Shown here: positions 45,601-55,906 of the stretch, piece after piece
How the letters are laid out: each line of letters begins with the position of its first letter
How positions within the stretch are numbered: position 1 is the first letter of the stretch
Assembly (NCBI GenBank): GCA_963920765.1
Contig: OY987249.1
Coordinates: 9,362,817-9,426,816 of the forward strand
DNA from: Ulota crispa
Taxonomy: Eukaryota > Streptophyta > Bryopsida > Orthotrichales > Orthotrichaceae
Length of the DNA stretch: 64,000 bases
Reading direction: 5' to 3'
Position numbers and translations under genes: made by a program
The notes under the pieces: generated by a model
The model's database searches: none
Told to the model about the DNA's origin: nothing
What the model saw: the letters and a program-made list of their open reading frames with translations, nothing else

Positions 45601-48119
45601 TGCATTTAAGGATCCTTGTTTGATATTTGACATTGACATGTTATTTAATACAAAATATTGGATGAAAACAAATCATCTAATTTACCATCCTTGTATACTA
45701 GGAAAACAAATAAATACGGATGTACAATTACACGATGGTGAATGCAACACCTCAAACCACAAGAATTTATTGTCTACATGTTTTTCATCAACAATCAAAG
45801 AAAATCTACAAGAGACGGTGATATAATTTTTCCTAAATTGACTATGTGAATCATTAAATTTTGCTTAAATTGGGATGTCTCCCTTTTAGTGCATTAAATC
45901 AAAAAGCCTAAATTTGAATGGTGTCAATTTGCAATATAGCATATCAAAATTCCTTACTTGAATCTATAATGAGCAAATTCTAAAATCTATGGTATATGAC
46001 ATTTAGCTAAGTTTGGACAAGTTATTAATAACAATTTGAATTTATTTTTGAAAATATACACAAAACATCATGAGTTCTTTGTTAATGTATTGGAAAAGCT
46101 CCCAAAGCTCCCAATGTTTTGCTTAATATAGGTCTAGGAATACTTTGTTAATTGGCTTAAAAGTTGAGATCTTCTTTGAAATTTATGTAATTTGAAAGTA
46201 CAAGAAAAGTAGTTTAAAACTGCATGGATAGACTAATTTTAGATAAACACGGCATAAATCCCTACATTAAAATAAAATTTAAAGCATTGTTTCTATCATA
46301 TAAAACATAATATGAAAAGAAATATTAGTTCAGAATGATCAATAAATAAAAAATTAAAACTAATAAAAAAAAATACCAAACACAAATGCATGGGTTTTTG
46401 TGTACACTCTTGAAATTTTTTTGTGATTCAATAAAAAGGAATTATAGAAAATCAAATAATGACCATTCTCTCTTCATAAAAAACTCTAGGAATGTCTAGC
46501 AAGCCTATTATCAATTGTGAAATTCATTATTCTTTAATACTTCTTATTAATGAGAGTTGTGTTTGCAATGTACTAAAAACATAATATTTGAACATGAATA
46601 TTTTGATAGCAAACGGATTTCAAAACACTTGAATTAGAAAATGGTTTCAAGAGATCACATTATGAGCCACCTTTGCCAAAACATCAAATGGATGTACAAA
46701 ATAAAGAGTTATATTACGTAATATGTTCATTTTTGAAAACTCAATCTCAAGCTCAAGAGTCAAATAAAAGAACTATATTAGAACAAAATGCAAACTCATT
46801 ACTAATACATAAAGAATTAGTGGAAATAAAGAAATTATTTCAATATGAACACCAATCATTGGCTTTGGAGAAACAAAATATGGTTTTCCAAGCAAAATCA
46901 ATGATTGAAGCAACACAAGCAATTCTAAATCTTATTTCACAAATGCAATCATCCTCATTGTATACAAAAGTTAGTGGAACATCTTTGTAAGTTAATCTAT
47001 ATATTTGTATGAGATTCAATTTAAATTTCAAACATATTTGTAGGTTTAAGTATTTAATTAAGGAAAATTTTGAGGGATATCCCTAAAGTTTCCAAGACTT
47101 GTATAGATGCCCTTGGTTTTCCAAAAACAGCATAAATATCCTTTGATCATATTTTTTAAATGTTTGTTTTGTTGTGCATGTTACTTCCTTCTCCCTTTGT
47201 GCTTAAGTTGTTTTTTTCCCATAGTTGCTTGCACACAAAGGGAGAAGGAAGTGAAATGTACAACAAAAAAAAATGCTGAAAAATTATGGTCTAAGAATAT
47301 TTGTGCTTTTTTTGAAAAACTAGTGGCATTGTACAAATACTACAAACTATCCATAAAAAGATACCTTTCAATGAATTGTCTAGCTTTTTTTTAATCTAAT
47401 TGTGTTTTGTGATGTTTTCCTTAATAGATCAGCAGATTTTATAAGGAAAAACAAAAGTCTTGGTTACATAACTAAAACATGCAATCCAAAAATTTGTCGT
47501 AAACAAAATGTGTTTTGTCCTCTCAAGGTTTCCATTGAAGGAAATATCAACGAGGTATTTTACAAATATAACATCAATATGTATAGTGTGATGCAATTAA
47601 CACAACAATTATATTAACCAGATTGTAAACATTGAAATCATATTTACGTTGAATTGTTTCTTTTTAAACATGGAAAAAAAAACTCAAAGATGTTTTCATA
47701 TGAACAAAATTATCCACATTGGTTTCAACAATTCCTTGGAATAATATCTCGACGAGTTCTTATTGAAACGTTCTAAAATACATGCTTTGGACATTTTTGT
47801 AAATGTTTGATGTAAATGTAAAATACTGGTGATTTTCTTGTTACTTGTATTCAGATGTTTTTATTTGAGTAACTATAGTTATTATTGAAGTTAATTTGTC
47901 AATGTCTTTGAGAAATAGAATGTTTTTTCTAAGCTTATTGGAAGCAACATTACATTCAGCAGTATAGTATTTATATTCCATGTTCATCCTTTTTATGATG
48001 AATGAATTTAACTGTTATTGATGTAGTCTTCTTTGCAATTACAAAAACAAGACAATTTTTTGAAAGAAGCAAGCCAGGTTCTATACCTTGACACAAAAGC
48101 TACCAGTAATTCAACTTAG
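33654..48119 (+). CDS. Giant low-complexity protein with spaced Cys-Trp motifs and coiled coils (5' end missing)
   Basis: I do not recognise the family. Eleven exons join with consistent phase: 33654-33861, 33986-40260, 40616-41598, 42708-43154, 43618-43668, 43769-43876, 44631-44739, 45702-45817, 46610-46986, 47428-47554 and 48027-48119 (TAG). Together they encode about 2,963 residues; no start codon is assigned, because the first exon opens in mid-codon (TG CGA AAG). The first 110 residues look folded (MKAALESLDNDIALVF, then TKRRCTKFRRLLQDFENEK). The 6.3-kb exon is Asn/Lys/Ser/Glu-rich and probably disordered, with about 20 short Cys/Trp motifs spaced along it. The exon at 42708 encodes a clear coiled coil (EKKFKEWEEEKKDLESKIFH), and the one at 46610 a second helical region rich in Gln and Leu. 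The last but one exon has a Cys cluster (TCNPKICRKQ). A scaffold or condensate-forming protein is possible; that is inference. Base composition equals the AT-rich surroundings. Confidence 0.72.
34669..40070 (+). repeat. About 20 diverged Cys-Trp motif repeats inside the giant exon
   Basis: Short motifs of 10-16 residues recur every 50-240 residues. Examples: SSWTSCWNLSPRALRN (about 34936), NCWYWAPEQ (35107), CCSTCWQGFSKS (35770), GWGSCFSPQISK (36573), SCWSFSKIK (36834), DCWPFKKKR (37224), CCWNCTHKQ (38124), NCWWIFSPHSIKEAL (38347), SCYNLSPRNKK (38545), ACWLLPSCN (39567), SCWPATQYTNIC (39798), ACLSVLPCKS (40030). A loose consensus is [ST/N]-C-W-x-[LF]-S-P-x3-[KR]. Of the roughly 15 Trp positions in the exon, all but two fall in such motifs. 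Late motifs drift to Cys-x-Leu-x-x-Leu-Pro without Trp. Confidence 0.75.
42390..42484 (+). other. Candidate alternative exon of the giant gene
   Basis: This stretch lies between a CTGTAG acceptor and a TCA|GTAGTA donor. It reads GEIKHKGINSQVHKDETK and onward, similar in composition to the rest of the protein. It fits in phase if the preceding exon ends early at 41449 (AAAG|GTAAAA) rather than at 41598, and then joins 42708 in phase. The two routes may be alternative splice forms. By eye I cannot tell which is used. Confidence 0.4.
45270..45545. repeat. Purine-rich tract in an intron of the giant gene
   Basis: Between the exons ending at 44739 and starting at 45702 lies a stretch dominated by A and G, with repeats of GGGAAAGG, GTAGAGAAAGG and AAAAGTCA. 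The phrase GTGAAAAGTCA recurs at about 45310, 45440 and 45515. No coding sequence. Confidence 0.55.
47062..47355. mobile_element. MITE family A copy in an intron of the giant gene
   Basis: About 294 bp between the exons ending at 46986 and starting at 47428. The left end is GGAAAATTTTGAGGGATATC and the right end TATCCATAAAAAGATACC. The interior shares TTTTGTTGTGCATGTTACTT and CTAAGAATATTTGTGC with other copies. It sits wholly within the intron. Confidence 0.7.
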
Positions 48120-50800
48120 CATCAATCTAGTTCTTGAACACATGCAAGTAAGTTTCTATGTTTTTATGTTTTAATATCTAAATGTACAATTATCGCGATG
48201 TAATTTTGAATTGTTAATTTTTTTGTTCAATATAACAAATGGCTACTTTGAAGATAAAGTATAAGATTTTAAAACACAATTATTAGGAAAATAAGTTAAA
48301 TAAATATGCTATCAATACCATGAGGCAATATTTTATCAAGTCTTGAGGATAATACAAAGAATTTAGTGCTTATTAATTCATTTTTTCAGTTATGCAATAC
48401 ACCACACTAAAATAATCAATGATCTTCCAACAATCATAAAGAAAACACTTTTTAAATGTACTAGGCCTTTAGCTTTTGATAAAAACTTGAAGAAATCAAT
48501 CCAGTAGTGAAAAACCAAGAATTTGATCAAGGTTTTTTTTAATCATGACTTTTAACAAAAAAAAAATCAAAATTTGAAACTTAAAAAACATGTTTTTACA
48601 TTATCCATATTGAGGATGATGTCAAATCAGTACACAACTAAGAAAGAGCAAATTTTTGTTTGTAATTAGATACTTGACACATAAATGTGCTTGACATACA
48701 ATACATATACATAGCATGATATAAATCTAGACCATCTTTGACAGTCAATTTGGTATTTTAAATATTTTAACACTTCAAAAAAATTAATAACATTAATGAT
48801 TGCTACAAATGAAACATGAAATTTGGCATGTTGCTTTGCAAAATCATAATTTAGATTGTAACTAATCAACAATAAATTTTTGGTCTTACTATACTTGCCA
48901 AATAATGTACTCAAAAACTTAATAACACATATTGGGCACATTATATGGCTTTACTTAATAGAAAGAATTGAATATCATTGCAAATTTGAATCATGCCAAA
49001 CTTACTATAATTTTCATAACACATTAGCTCTACAAAAAAAAAAAAAAACTTCCAATAGAACTAAAGTTTACAAATTATGTAAGAAAAAATTTGATTCCAT
49101 GTTTGACACCTTATCCATTCATAAATCCCTTAAGAATTGACATGGTGAACTTTGAACAATGAATAAAGGCATGTATGTCCTGTAAAAATTACTTAGATGT
49201 AGAAGATAACCAATTTCAAAAGCATTTTTGGATCATGTAATTTCATTTTAGTCTAAGAATAAATTTAATGCAATTACATATTTAATTTTAAATATATGAT
49301 TCATAGGCCATAGTTTAGATTTTTTATTTTTTATTTATCATAAACTACTTGTAATGAATAAATTTTGTGAAAACAACACATGGAAAATGAAAAATCATGA
49401 ACGATTTTTACGCAAATTCATAATGATACCGTATTCAGTATGCACTATGCTCACTCAATGTTGTTTAGTGCTTGTGGGTGCTATTGTATAGATGCCAAAT
49501 TACACTATATGTGAAAAATGCATGCATATGGTTTTTGTAGAGGCAATTTGTAAACAATGATCTTTTTATGTGAATAATATTGATGAACGTTATCACAGAA
49601 TTTCCTCTGCAAAGGTGGTTCAGTAGCATTGTTCATAAGCCTAGAGACTCTTACGCATAGGCAAGTTGGTAAAATTTTATTGAAAGATTAGTGTTATGTA
49701 AGATAGCAAAAATTCATGTTGCAATTTGCAATAACAACCCACCTACAATTAATGAAATTTACATTGTACATGAGGAAATCAGTCCATTGATGTAGTTTGA
49801 AGTTTGGTTGGTTTTACAAAAAAATCAAATTATTCATTCATGTTAAAACATATTGTTATGTATTTTTAATGTTTGAGCTTGTCTTTAGATTCTCAAGGAA
49901 CGAAGATTAGGCAATCTTTTAAATACTAGGTTTTCACCAAGGAGATAATTAAATGGCACAAGGCACTAAGGCCAAGTTACACAAGCACAAATAATGTGAA
50001 CAACAAATGTCAAGTTGTTAGGATACATCCTTCATTGGCTTTTATCAATAGTATTTGGGGAAATTACAAATAGGGGCACAAAAATGAAACTTATTACAAA
50101 TAGGGGCACAATTTCAAAATAATTTGTATATATTTTTTCATTTTTTTAGTTTGGACATTGGTTGATTTAGATATATCACATTAAGTTTTAGCTAACTTCC
50201 AAAAAACTTAGAGGTCCCTCCAAAAATTACCATCCCCTTTACTAAAATTTATTTATTTAGACTTGATTTGGAGAGGTCTTTGAGTTTTTTGAAAGTTGAT
50301 TAACATTTAATGCAATGTATCTAAATCAACCAATGTTCAAATTAAAAAATCGTAAAAAATCATAAATTTATTTTGAAACTATGCCCCTCTCTATAATATT
50401 TTTCATTTTCATGCCCATATTTTTAATTTCCCCACAGTGTTTACATGCACAAGGCACTTCACACATAATGATGGTTTAGTTTTAGTGTTCGGAATTCAAA
50501 CATGCTCTTAAAATTTGCAAACATATAAAACTGTCATTTTCTCATACAATGGAAAATTTTTCAATTCACGTAATCTTTTTTCCATGACTCTTTAAACAAG
50601 GATATATGTTACTTTACTTAGGTCATTTAAATTTTAATAAAATGGATTCTGATTTTAGTAAACTTAAACACCAAAGCAATATGTTTTCTACATAAGCTGT
50701 GTTACTCAGTTTATTATGCATTGTTGATATCTTTTAAGTTTAAACGTTTAAAGACTTAAAGGTCCGTAATTTGAATATAATTAAAGAATTATAACCAAGT
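48120..50800. other. AT-rich intergenic DNA downstream of the giant gene
   Basis: No gene seen. It contains one element, listed separately at 50057-50433. Weak open frames at 48666-48941 and 48880-49140 overlap on opposite strands and have no domain. Confidence 0.5.
50057..50433. mobile_element. MITE family H
   Basis: 377 bp. GGGGAAATTACAAATAGGGG at the left end and ATTTTTAATTTCCCC at the right are inverse with mismatches. Inner paired blocks continue (TTTGGACATTGGTTGATTTA with TAAATCAACCAATGTTCAAA), so most of the element can fold on itself. It contains no transposase. Confidence 0.7.
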
Positions 50801-50813
50801 AAACTATACAGTA

Positions 50814-51172
50814 CTCCCTCCGTCTCAAAATGATCTTCCTGTTAGAGAAAATGTTATAGATTAAGCTCAAAATGAACTATTTTTCAAAAAAAAATTGATC
50901 AATGAATAGAGTTTGATGTCCTCCTATTGTTTTGAAATTTTGAATTTCAAATTAGTTTTCAAAGTTTGGTTTCAAAGTGCTTGAAAATTGAATTTTTGAG
51001 ACATTTTTGAAGAGCACTGGTGGCCACTCACTTCATGGCATGGGATTGGTTAGCATGCCCATACTTTTGGACTATGTGCAAGTGTCACTGGCTCCTTTCC
51101 TCCTCCAACAAGAAGATCATTTTGGGACACTAGATAAAAGTCATCATGAACATCATTTTGGGACAGATGGAG
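50814..51172. mobile_element. Stowaway-type MITE (Tc1/mariner group)
   Basis: The left end is CTCCCTCCGTCTCAAAATGA and the right end GGGACAGATGGAG, flanked on both sides by the dinucleotide TA (50812-50813 and 51173-51174). The CTCCCTCCGTC end and TA target duplication are diagnostic of plant Stowaway elements. The element is 359 bp. Inner copies of ATGATCTTCCTGTT and its inverse AACAAGAAGATCAT, together with an extra ATCATTTTGGGACA, suggest a duplicated right end. No transposase; it would be moved in trans. Confidence 0.88.
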
Positions 51173-51179
51173 TATTAAC

Positions 51180-53360
51180 GTAGTGCTAAAGATAATAGCT
51201 AATGAGATTATTTTTATAAAAACCATTATAAATTTGGTTCTGAATGCAAATCAAAGTTTAAAAACAAAATGAAAAAAAAAAAAAAAAAAATCCTTGAAAA
51301 TTAATACGTTTCCACAATTCAATTAAAAAATTTTAAAAATTGTTTTGCTAGAAATAAAAAATTGAGTATGCATTTTAAAATTTGGTTGAAGTGAAAATTT
51401 TGAATTAACGCTAATTTATTACAACAAAGAGATCATTTTAGATGCTTGGACTTGCCTCAATATCAGATGTGAAAGTGTTATAGCCTAATGTTGAAAGAAT
51501 AATACTCCGTATCATGTATGTTAGAAATTGGATTTTACAATGTTTACAAATATCAAAAAATAAATACATAAATAAATAAGCAAACATATATATGTATAAA
51601 AACAGTTTGCAAAATTTGTAAGTAGAAAAACCACTTGAAGAATTGGCAACTTTGATCACAAAGTACAAAAAGGAGATGTGTACCACAAGATCAAATCAAC
51701 CAATCATGAAATCATGAAATTTTAGTGACACAAATTTCCATAACATACACAAAAACTAGGTGGGAATAGGGCTCAATTTTTTTATTAAATTAGATGATAA
51801 GGGTCAGTTGATGCCAAAATCATAAATACTCTATGATCCTCTTAATATTTCCAATAAAAAAACTTAAATTTGAAAAATCAAATTCAAGGTTTTAGCCCGT
51901 GCTTTTAGAAGTAGATTCCATTGACCCCAACTTGTAGATATGGTACGTATTTTATGAATTTACTTACAAACTCTTTTTATAACATGCTTATTATCAAGTG
52001 ATTCTACTTCATTTCTCTAAATTAAAGGGTGCATAAAGTTGTCCTAGAATACATTCATCATCAATGACTTTTGTAAATATTGTTATTAGAGTTGTTTGAT
52101 ATTTGAAATTAAAGCAGTTTCAAAGTTTTAATAGACTTCAGGTCATGGCTTTTATTTGTTTCACTTTTGAGATGAGAATCAAGGTCTTTATAATAAGAAT
52201 CAAGACCAAAATCTTGAAAATTGTTCAAGAAACAATATTGGATATGGTCCCAAAACTAAAAACTAAATCTATTAAAATGGAAAACCAAATTATTTGGATT
52301 TTGTAATTCTTAATTTGAGCATAATCATTTAATTGTTTCCAAAAAAATTGAAGTAGTCAACGTCGAAGTCATAAAATAAAAATGAAATTTCAAGGGCTCA
52401 ATTTAATCTCATTCACTCCTTTCTTTAGAGGATTATAAAGAGTTGTAAATATTACCTCGTTTTTTTGGCTTAAAGCCCTCAGTGACGATTAAAAACCCCA
52501 TCATACTTTGGTTTCAATGAGTGGTTGTCGGTGTTCTTAAAACTATATGTGCTGGAATCTTGATACAAGAGGATTCCAAGTTTTTAAAGGCATTGACCAA
52601 CGGTTATAGAGGGTTTTGAACTTCATCAACCGTGGTCCTTCATTTACTGTATTCAAACAAGTTTTCATATACTAACTTTGAGTATTCCCTCTATTTATGC
52701 TTTAAATTATTTATTTATTTATTTTCGACTAGCTCTAGTCATGTAGTTTAGAGCTCAACTTGTTTAGTTTTGATATTTTGATGAGTTCCAAATATGTTGA
52801 TAGCTTTTCAAGCATTAGCTTTGATTCCTAGTCAAAATCAACATTTAATGAGTTGCATATTTTTAGACAAAGGATGCATTTAGATATGGGACAATAACCG
52901 TTTTATTTTATATTTATTTTATATTTATTTTATATTTTATATTTTAATAGTCAAGCAAAATGTATTTTAGAGTATATGCATGTTGGAAAAATCATGTATG
53001 AAATTATCCATGTTAGCATGCTTATCTATAACTTTTGCTCATTTGGTAACTTTCATTCAAATTTGCACACTTAGAGTTTCTTTGAGAGGGATTAAACAAT
53101 TCCATCCATTTTTTTCATCCGTTTTTTTTAATGTTAAGATAAATATTGTCAAAATGAGGTAAGAATATGACAAAAGCTCATCTAGAAAAAGCTCCTTAAG
53201 GCAATAAGTTTAAGTATGCCGCGCCATATCCCACAACAAACCTTGAGGCAATATACAACTTTTTGCCACTAGAGGCTCTTTCTCCATAACATTGGCTTGG
53301 TTTTTGTGTAAGATACTTATTCAAATTTCCTCATGGTAACTTCTTCTGATGCAAATCCTC
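51180..53360. other. AT-rich intergenic DNA
   Basis: I see no supported gene. The stretch contains a poly-A run near 51272-51290 and a run of TTTATTTTATA repeats near 52905-52945. Confidence 0.5.
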
Positions 53361-53367
53361 ATGCCCT

Positions 53368-53497
53368 CACTACAAGGAAACCATGGTCAAATCTACAAAA
53401 AGTTGACAAAGATTGTGACCTAATCAATAGTATACTATAGATTAGGTCACAATCTTTGTCAACTTTTTGTAGATTTGACCATGGTTTCCTTGTAGTG
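53368..53497. mobile_element. Near-perfect 130-bp foldback with CACTA-type ends
   Basis: Two arms of about 60 bases match their inverse with a single visible mismatch, joined by ATAGTATACTAT. The ends are CACTACAAGGAAACCATGG and its complement. CACTACAAG is the typical terminus of plant CACTA (EnSpm) elements, so this looks like a tiny derivative made of two terminal repeats. The near-identity of the arms implies it is young. I could not see a clean 3-bp target duplication. Confidence 0.8.
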
Positions 53498-53699
53498 CTA
53501 TTATCTAATGCCAATAACAAGATTAAGGACATTTGCACTCTTACTTCCTTAAGGTTTGACATGAGTTGAAATTGAATAATAAATGCTCCAAGCCCCTTAA
53601 CTCCTAAAGAACCAAAGAGCCCAATATTGCCAAATGGGGTTCTTGGAGGTGTAAAAGTAGACAAAAAAGGCATTGCATGCTCAAGTTTTGGTTTGCCTC

Positions 53700-54430
53700 T
53701 CAAGTCCAAATGGAGCTAAAAGTCCAACAAAACTTTTGGATTGGCTTGTTGTTCCTTGAAGCCTATAAATTTTGCACCCAAACATTTGAATATACTATTT
53801 TTGATATTAAAACTATTAGTGACAGTGTATATAGGCATTGTACATTGCATTGTGCATGGAGGAACTTTGGATGGGATGGGTTGGAAGCTCACACTCCCAT
53901 GTGTAGGGAGAAGGTTGGTGATGTGTCATTTGTTTTTCTCTTGATTGGGCAAGGTTTTTGTAGCTCTAAGGTAGTGAGCCAACTAGATCCACTTACTTTG
54001 AATGACCATAAGTTATACAGTTTTTTCCCATTTGAAGAGTTTTTTTTCCATCAAGTATAGCTAGACACGGTCTCATGAGAACAACCATTAGGTAATTATT
54101 TTTTTTGGAAAAAATCACATGAAAGCCCAAAATTCATATTGTGAACTGCTACCCAAATTAACAAATATGAGATTCTCAACGGCGGGGATTTTGCAAATTT
54201 ACTTGGATTAGAAATTGGACTAGCCTTAAACTTTTGATTTATAGTTGGATATAGAATGACCGGTTTGGATTGTGTGAATACTTGTTCAACTTTCTAAAAA
54301 TTAAGGGAATGTGCTGAAGGTTTCATATTCGAGGTATGCTAAATTTTCTTAGCAAGATGCTTAGGGGTTAACATATACTCATGTCACTCAATAAACTTTA
54401 TCCTAAATTCATTTATGATTGATCAATTGA
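53700..54430. other. AT-rich intergenic DNA with an unassigned open frame
   Basis: A 127-codon frame at 53677-54060 is mildly coding-like (HCTLHCAWRNFGWDGLEAHT). It has no recognised domain and its ATG is not in a convincing context. I do not call it a gene. Confidence 0.35.
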
Positions 54431-54434
54431 TTAT

Positions 54435-54759
54435 TGGGAAATTTTCATGGATACCCTTGAAGTTTGCAATATTTACATAGATACCCTTGCTTTTTCAGAA
54501 ATTACACAAATGCCCTTGGACCAAAATTTTCAGGCGTTTCTTTTGTTGTGCATGCCACTTCCCTTTTTCCTTTGTGCGCACATTGTTTCTTTTTTTGTCT
54601 TGTTACATTTCCTTCTTCAACATTGGTCATGAAGAAAATACAAGCACGACAAATAAATGCCTATAAATTTTGGTCTAAGGGTATTTGTGCAATTTTTGAA
54701 GAAACAGGGGGTATCTATGTAAATATTGTAAACTTCAAAGATATCCATGAAAATTTCCC
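54435..54759. mobile_element. MITE family A, intact copy
   Basis: 325 bp. The left end is GGGAAATTTTCATGGATACC and the right end ATATCCATGAAAATTTCCC, inverse of each other; the inversion extends inward about 50 bases (TTACATAGATACCCT with GGGTATCTATGTAA). This is the best preserved copy in the window. No coding capacity. Confidence 0.8.
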
Positions 54760-54782
54760 TTGATTTGATTATAAGATTAAGG

Positions 54783-54899
54783 TACATTCACACTTGGTGT
54801 TAGGAGAGGTATTAGCGGAGGAAAATTAGATTTATTTGGACGCACTTTTAAACTACATTCATACTGTTAATACTTTTCCTAACACCAAGTGTGAATGTA
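54783..54899. mobile_element. Short MITE
   Basis: 117 bp. TACATTCACACTTGGTGTTA followed by GGAGAGGTATTA is the inverse of TAATACTTTTCC then TAACACCAAGTGTGAATGTA. The terminal repeats are about 33 bases long with few mismatches, around a centre of about 50 bases. Confidence 0.75.
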
Positions 54900-55018
54900 G
54901 CTTTATACAAAGCAATTTGGTGAGCAAGTGTGAGGACTTCAAAAATAGAAGTAAATGTTTAACAAGTCAACTTTTAATGAATCAACTTGACTAGCCAAGG
55001 GTGCGGATGCCCGTAACA

Positions 55019-55498
55019 TAAGGTAGGAGGTTTTAAAACAAAGCATTTTAGGTTTGAAATTGAATTTTGTGGAGGTGGAATTTCTTCAAATACTTTTTAG
55101 TAAATTTTTTTGAAAGACAAGAAGAATTGGCATCTAATCACTTGTAAAAAAACAGGTCCTAAATGACTAAGTGACAATGATTACAATGACTATACAACAA
55201 CTACAAAATGACTGTAAAATGATTGTACAGTCATGGTTTAGTCATTGTCACTTAGTCATTTAGGACCTGTTTTTTTACATGTGAATTCAAAATGTTTCAT
55301 ATTTTTTGGAGCTTTGTGGACTTAATTATGAAATTTTGAAGTGGAAAGGCCACATGTGCTCTAAAGTGGTGCACCTCCTCAAATGTACATTACTTGTACA
55401 CTGTTGAAGATCTATGAAAAATAACATGTACAAAATTGAGTACATTTGAGGAAGTGCACCGTTTTAGAGCATGCACCATTTAGAACCTCCTACCTTAG
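55019..55498. mobile_element. MITE family E carrying a nested foldback
   Basis: The ends are AAGGTAGGAGGTTTTAAAAC and GAACCTCCTACCTT. Removing the insertion at 55139-55283 leaves about 335 bp, close to the 330 bp of the copy at 21211-21540. No coding capacity. Confidence 0.7.
55139..55283. mobile_element. Foldback element inserted in family E
   Basis: 145 bp with arms of about 42 bases: CTTGTAAAAAAACAGGTCCT then AAATGACTAAGTGACAATGA, and the inverse at the right. The centre repeats AATGACTAT/AATGATTGTACAGTCAT. It interrupts the family E copy between GGCATCTAAT and TTCAAAATGTTTCA, which are adjacent in form at 21.3 kb. Confidence 0.75.
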
Positions 55499-55659
55499 AA
55501 CACCTTTCCATGAGTAATTGAAACCGGAGGCCCATCCAGGCTGACCCAAGCAAAATGACAAATTTTTTTTAAAATGTTCACAATAAATAAAGTTTAGAAA
55601 GTAACCCTCAATTTTGAATTTAGGCCCTCCAGAAATGTAGTTTGACTTTTACAAAATCG

Positions 55660-55906
55660 ACCGCTGGACGTCTAGGCCGGACCCCTCCAGCTCCCCCATG
55701 AAGGTATCCTTACTGATACCAACTGCCACGTCTGCCAATTTTGAAACGCGTGGGACCAAGCCAGCTGGCAAGCCACGAAGCAACTCCCGCCCTGCCACCT
55801 CTGCCCACTCTCGTCACCACCTCCGATCCAGACAGGGCGGTTGCCGCTGCGGGCTCAAACTCAAAGCTCATACAACAGCCGTATTTCCAGTACAACAGGG
55901 ATTTGC
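55660..55906 (+). promoter_or_regulatory. GC-richer promoter / 5' leader of the F-box gene
   Basis: A local rise in GC just before the F-box start. It contains several short ATG-started frames (for example at 55698) that would lie in the leader if transcription starts here. The exact start site and core elements are not clear. Confidence 0.4.
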
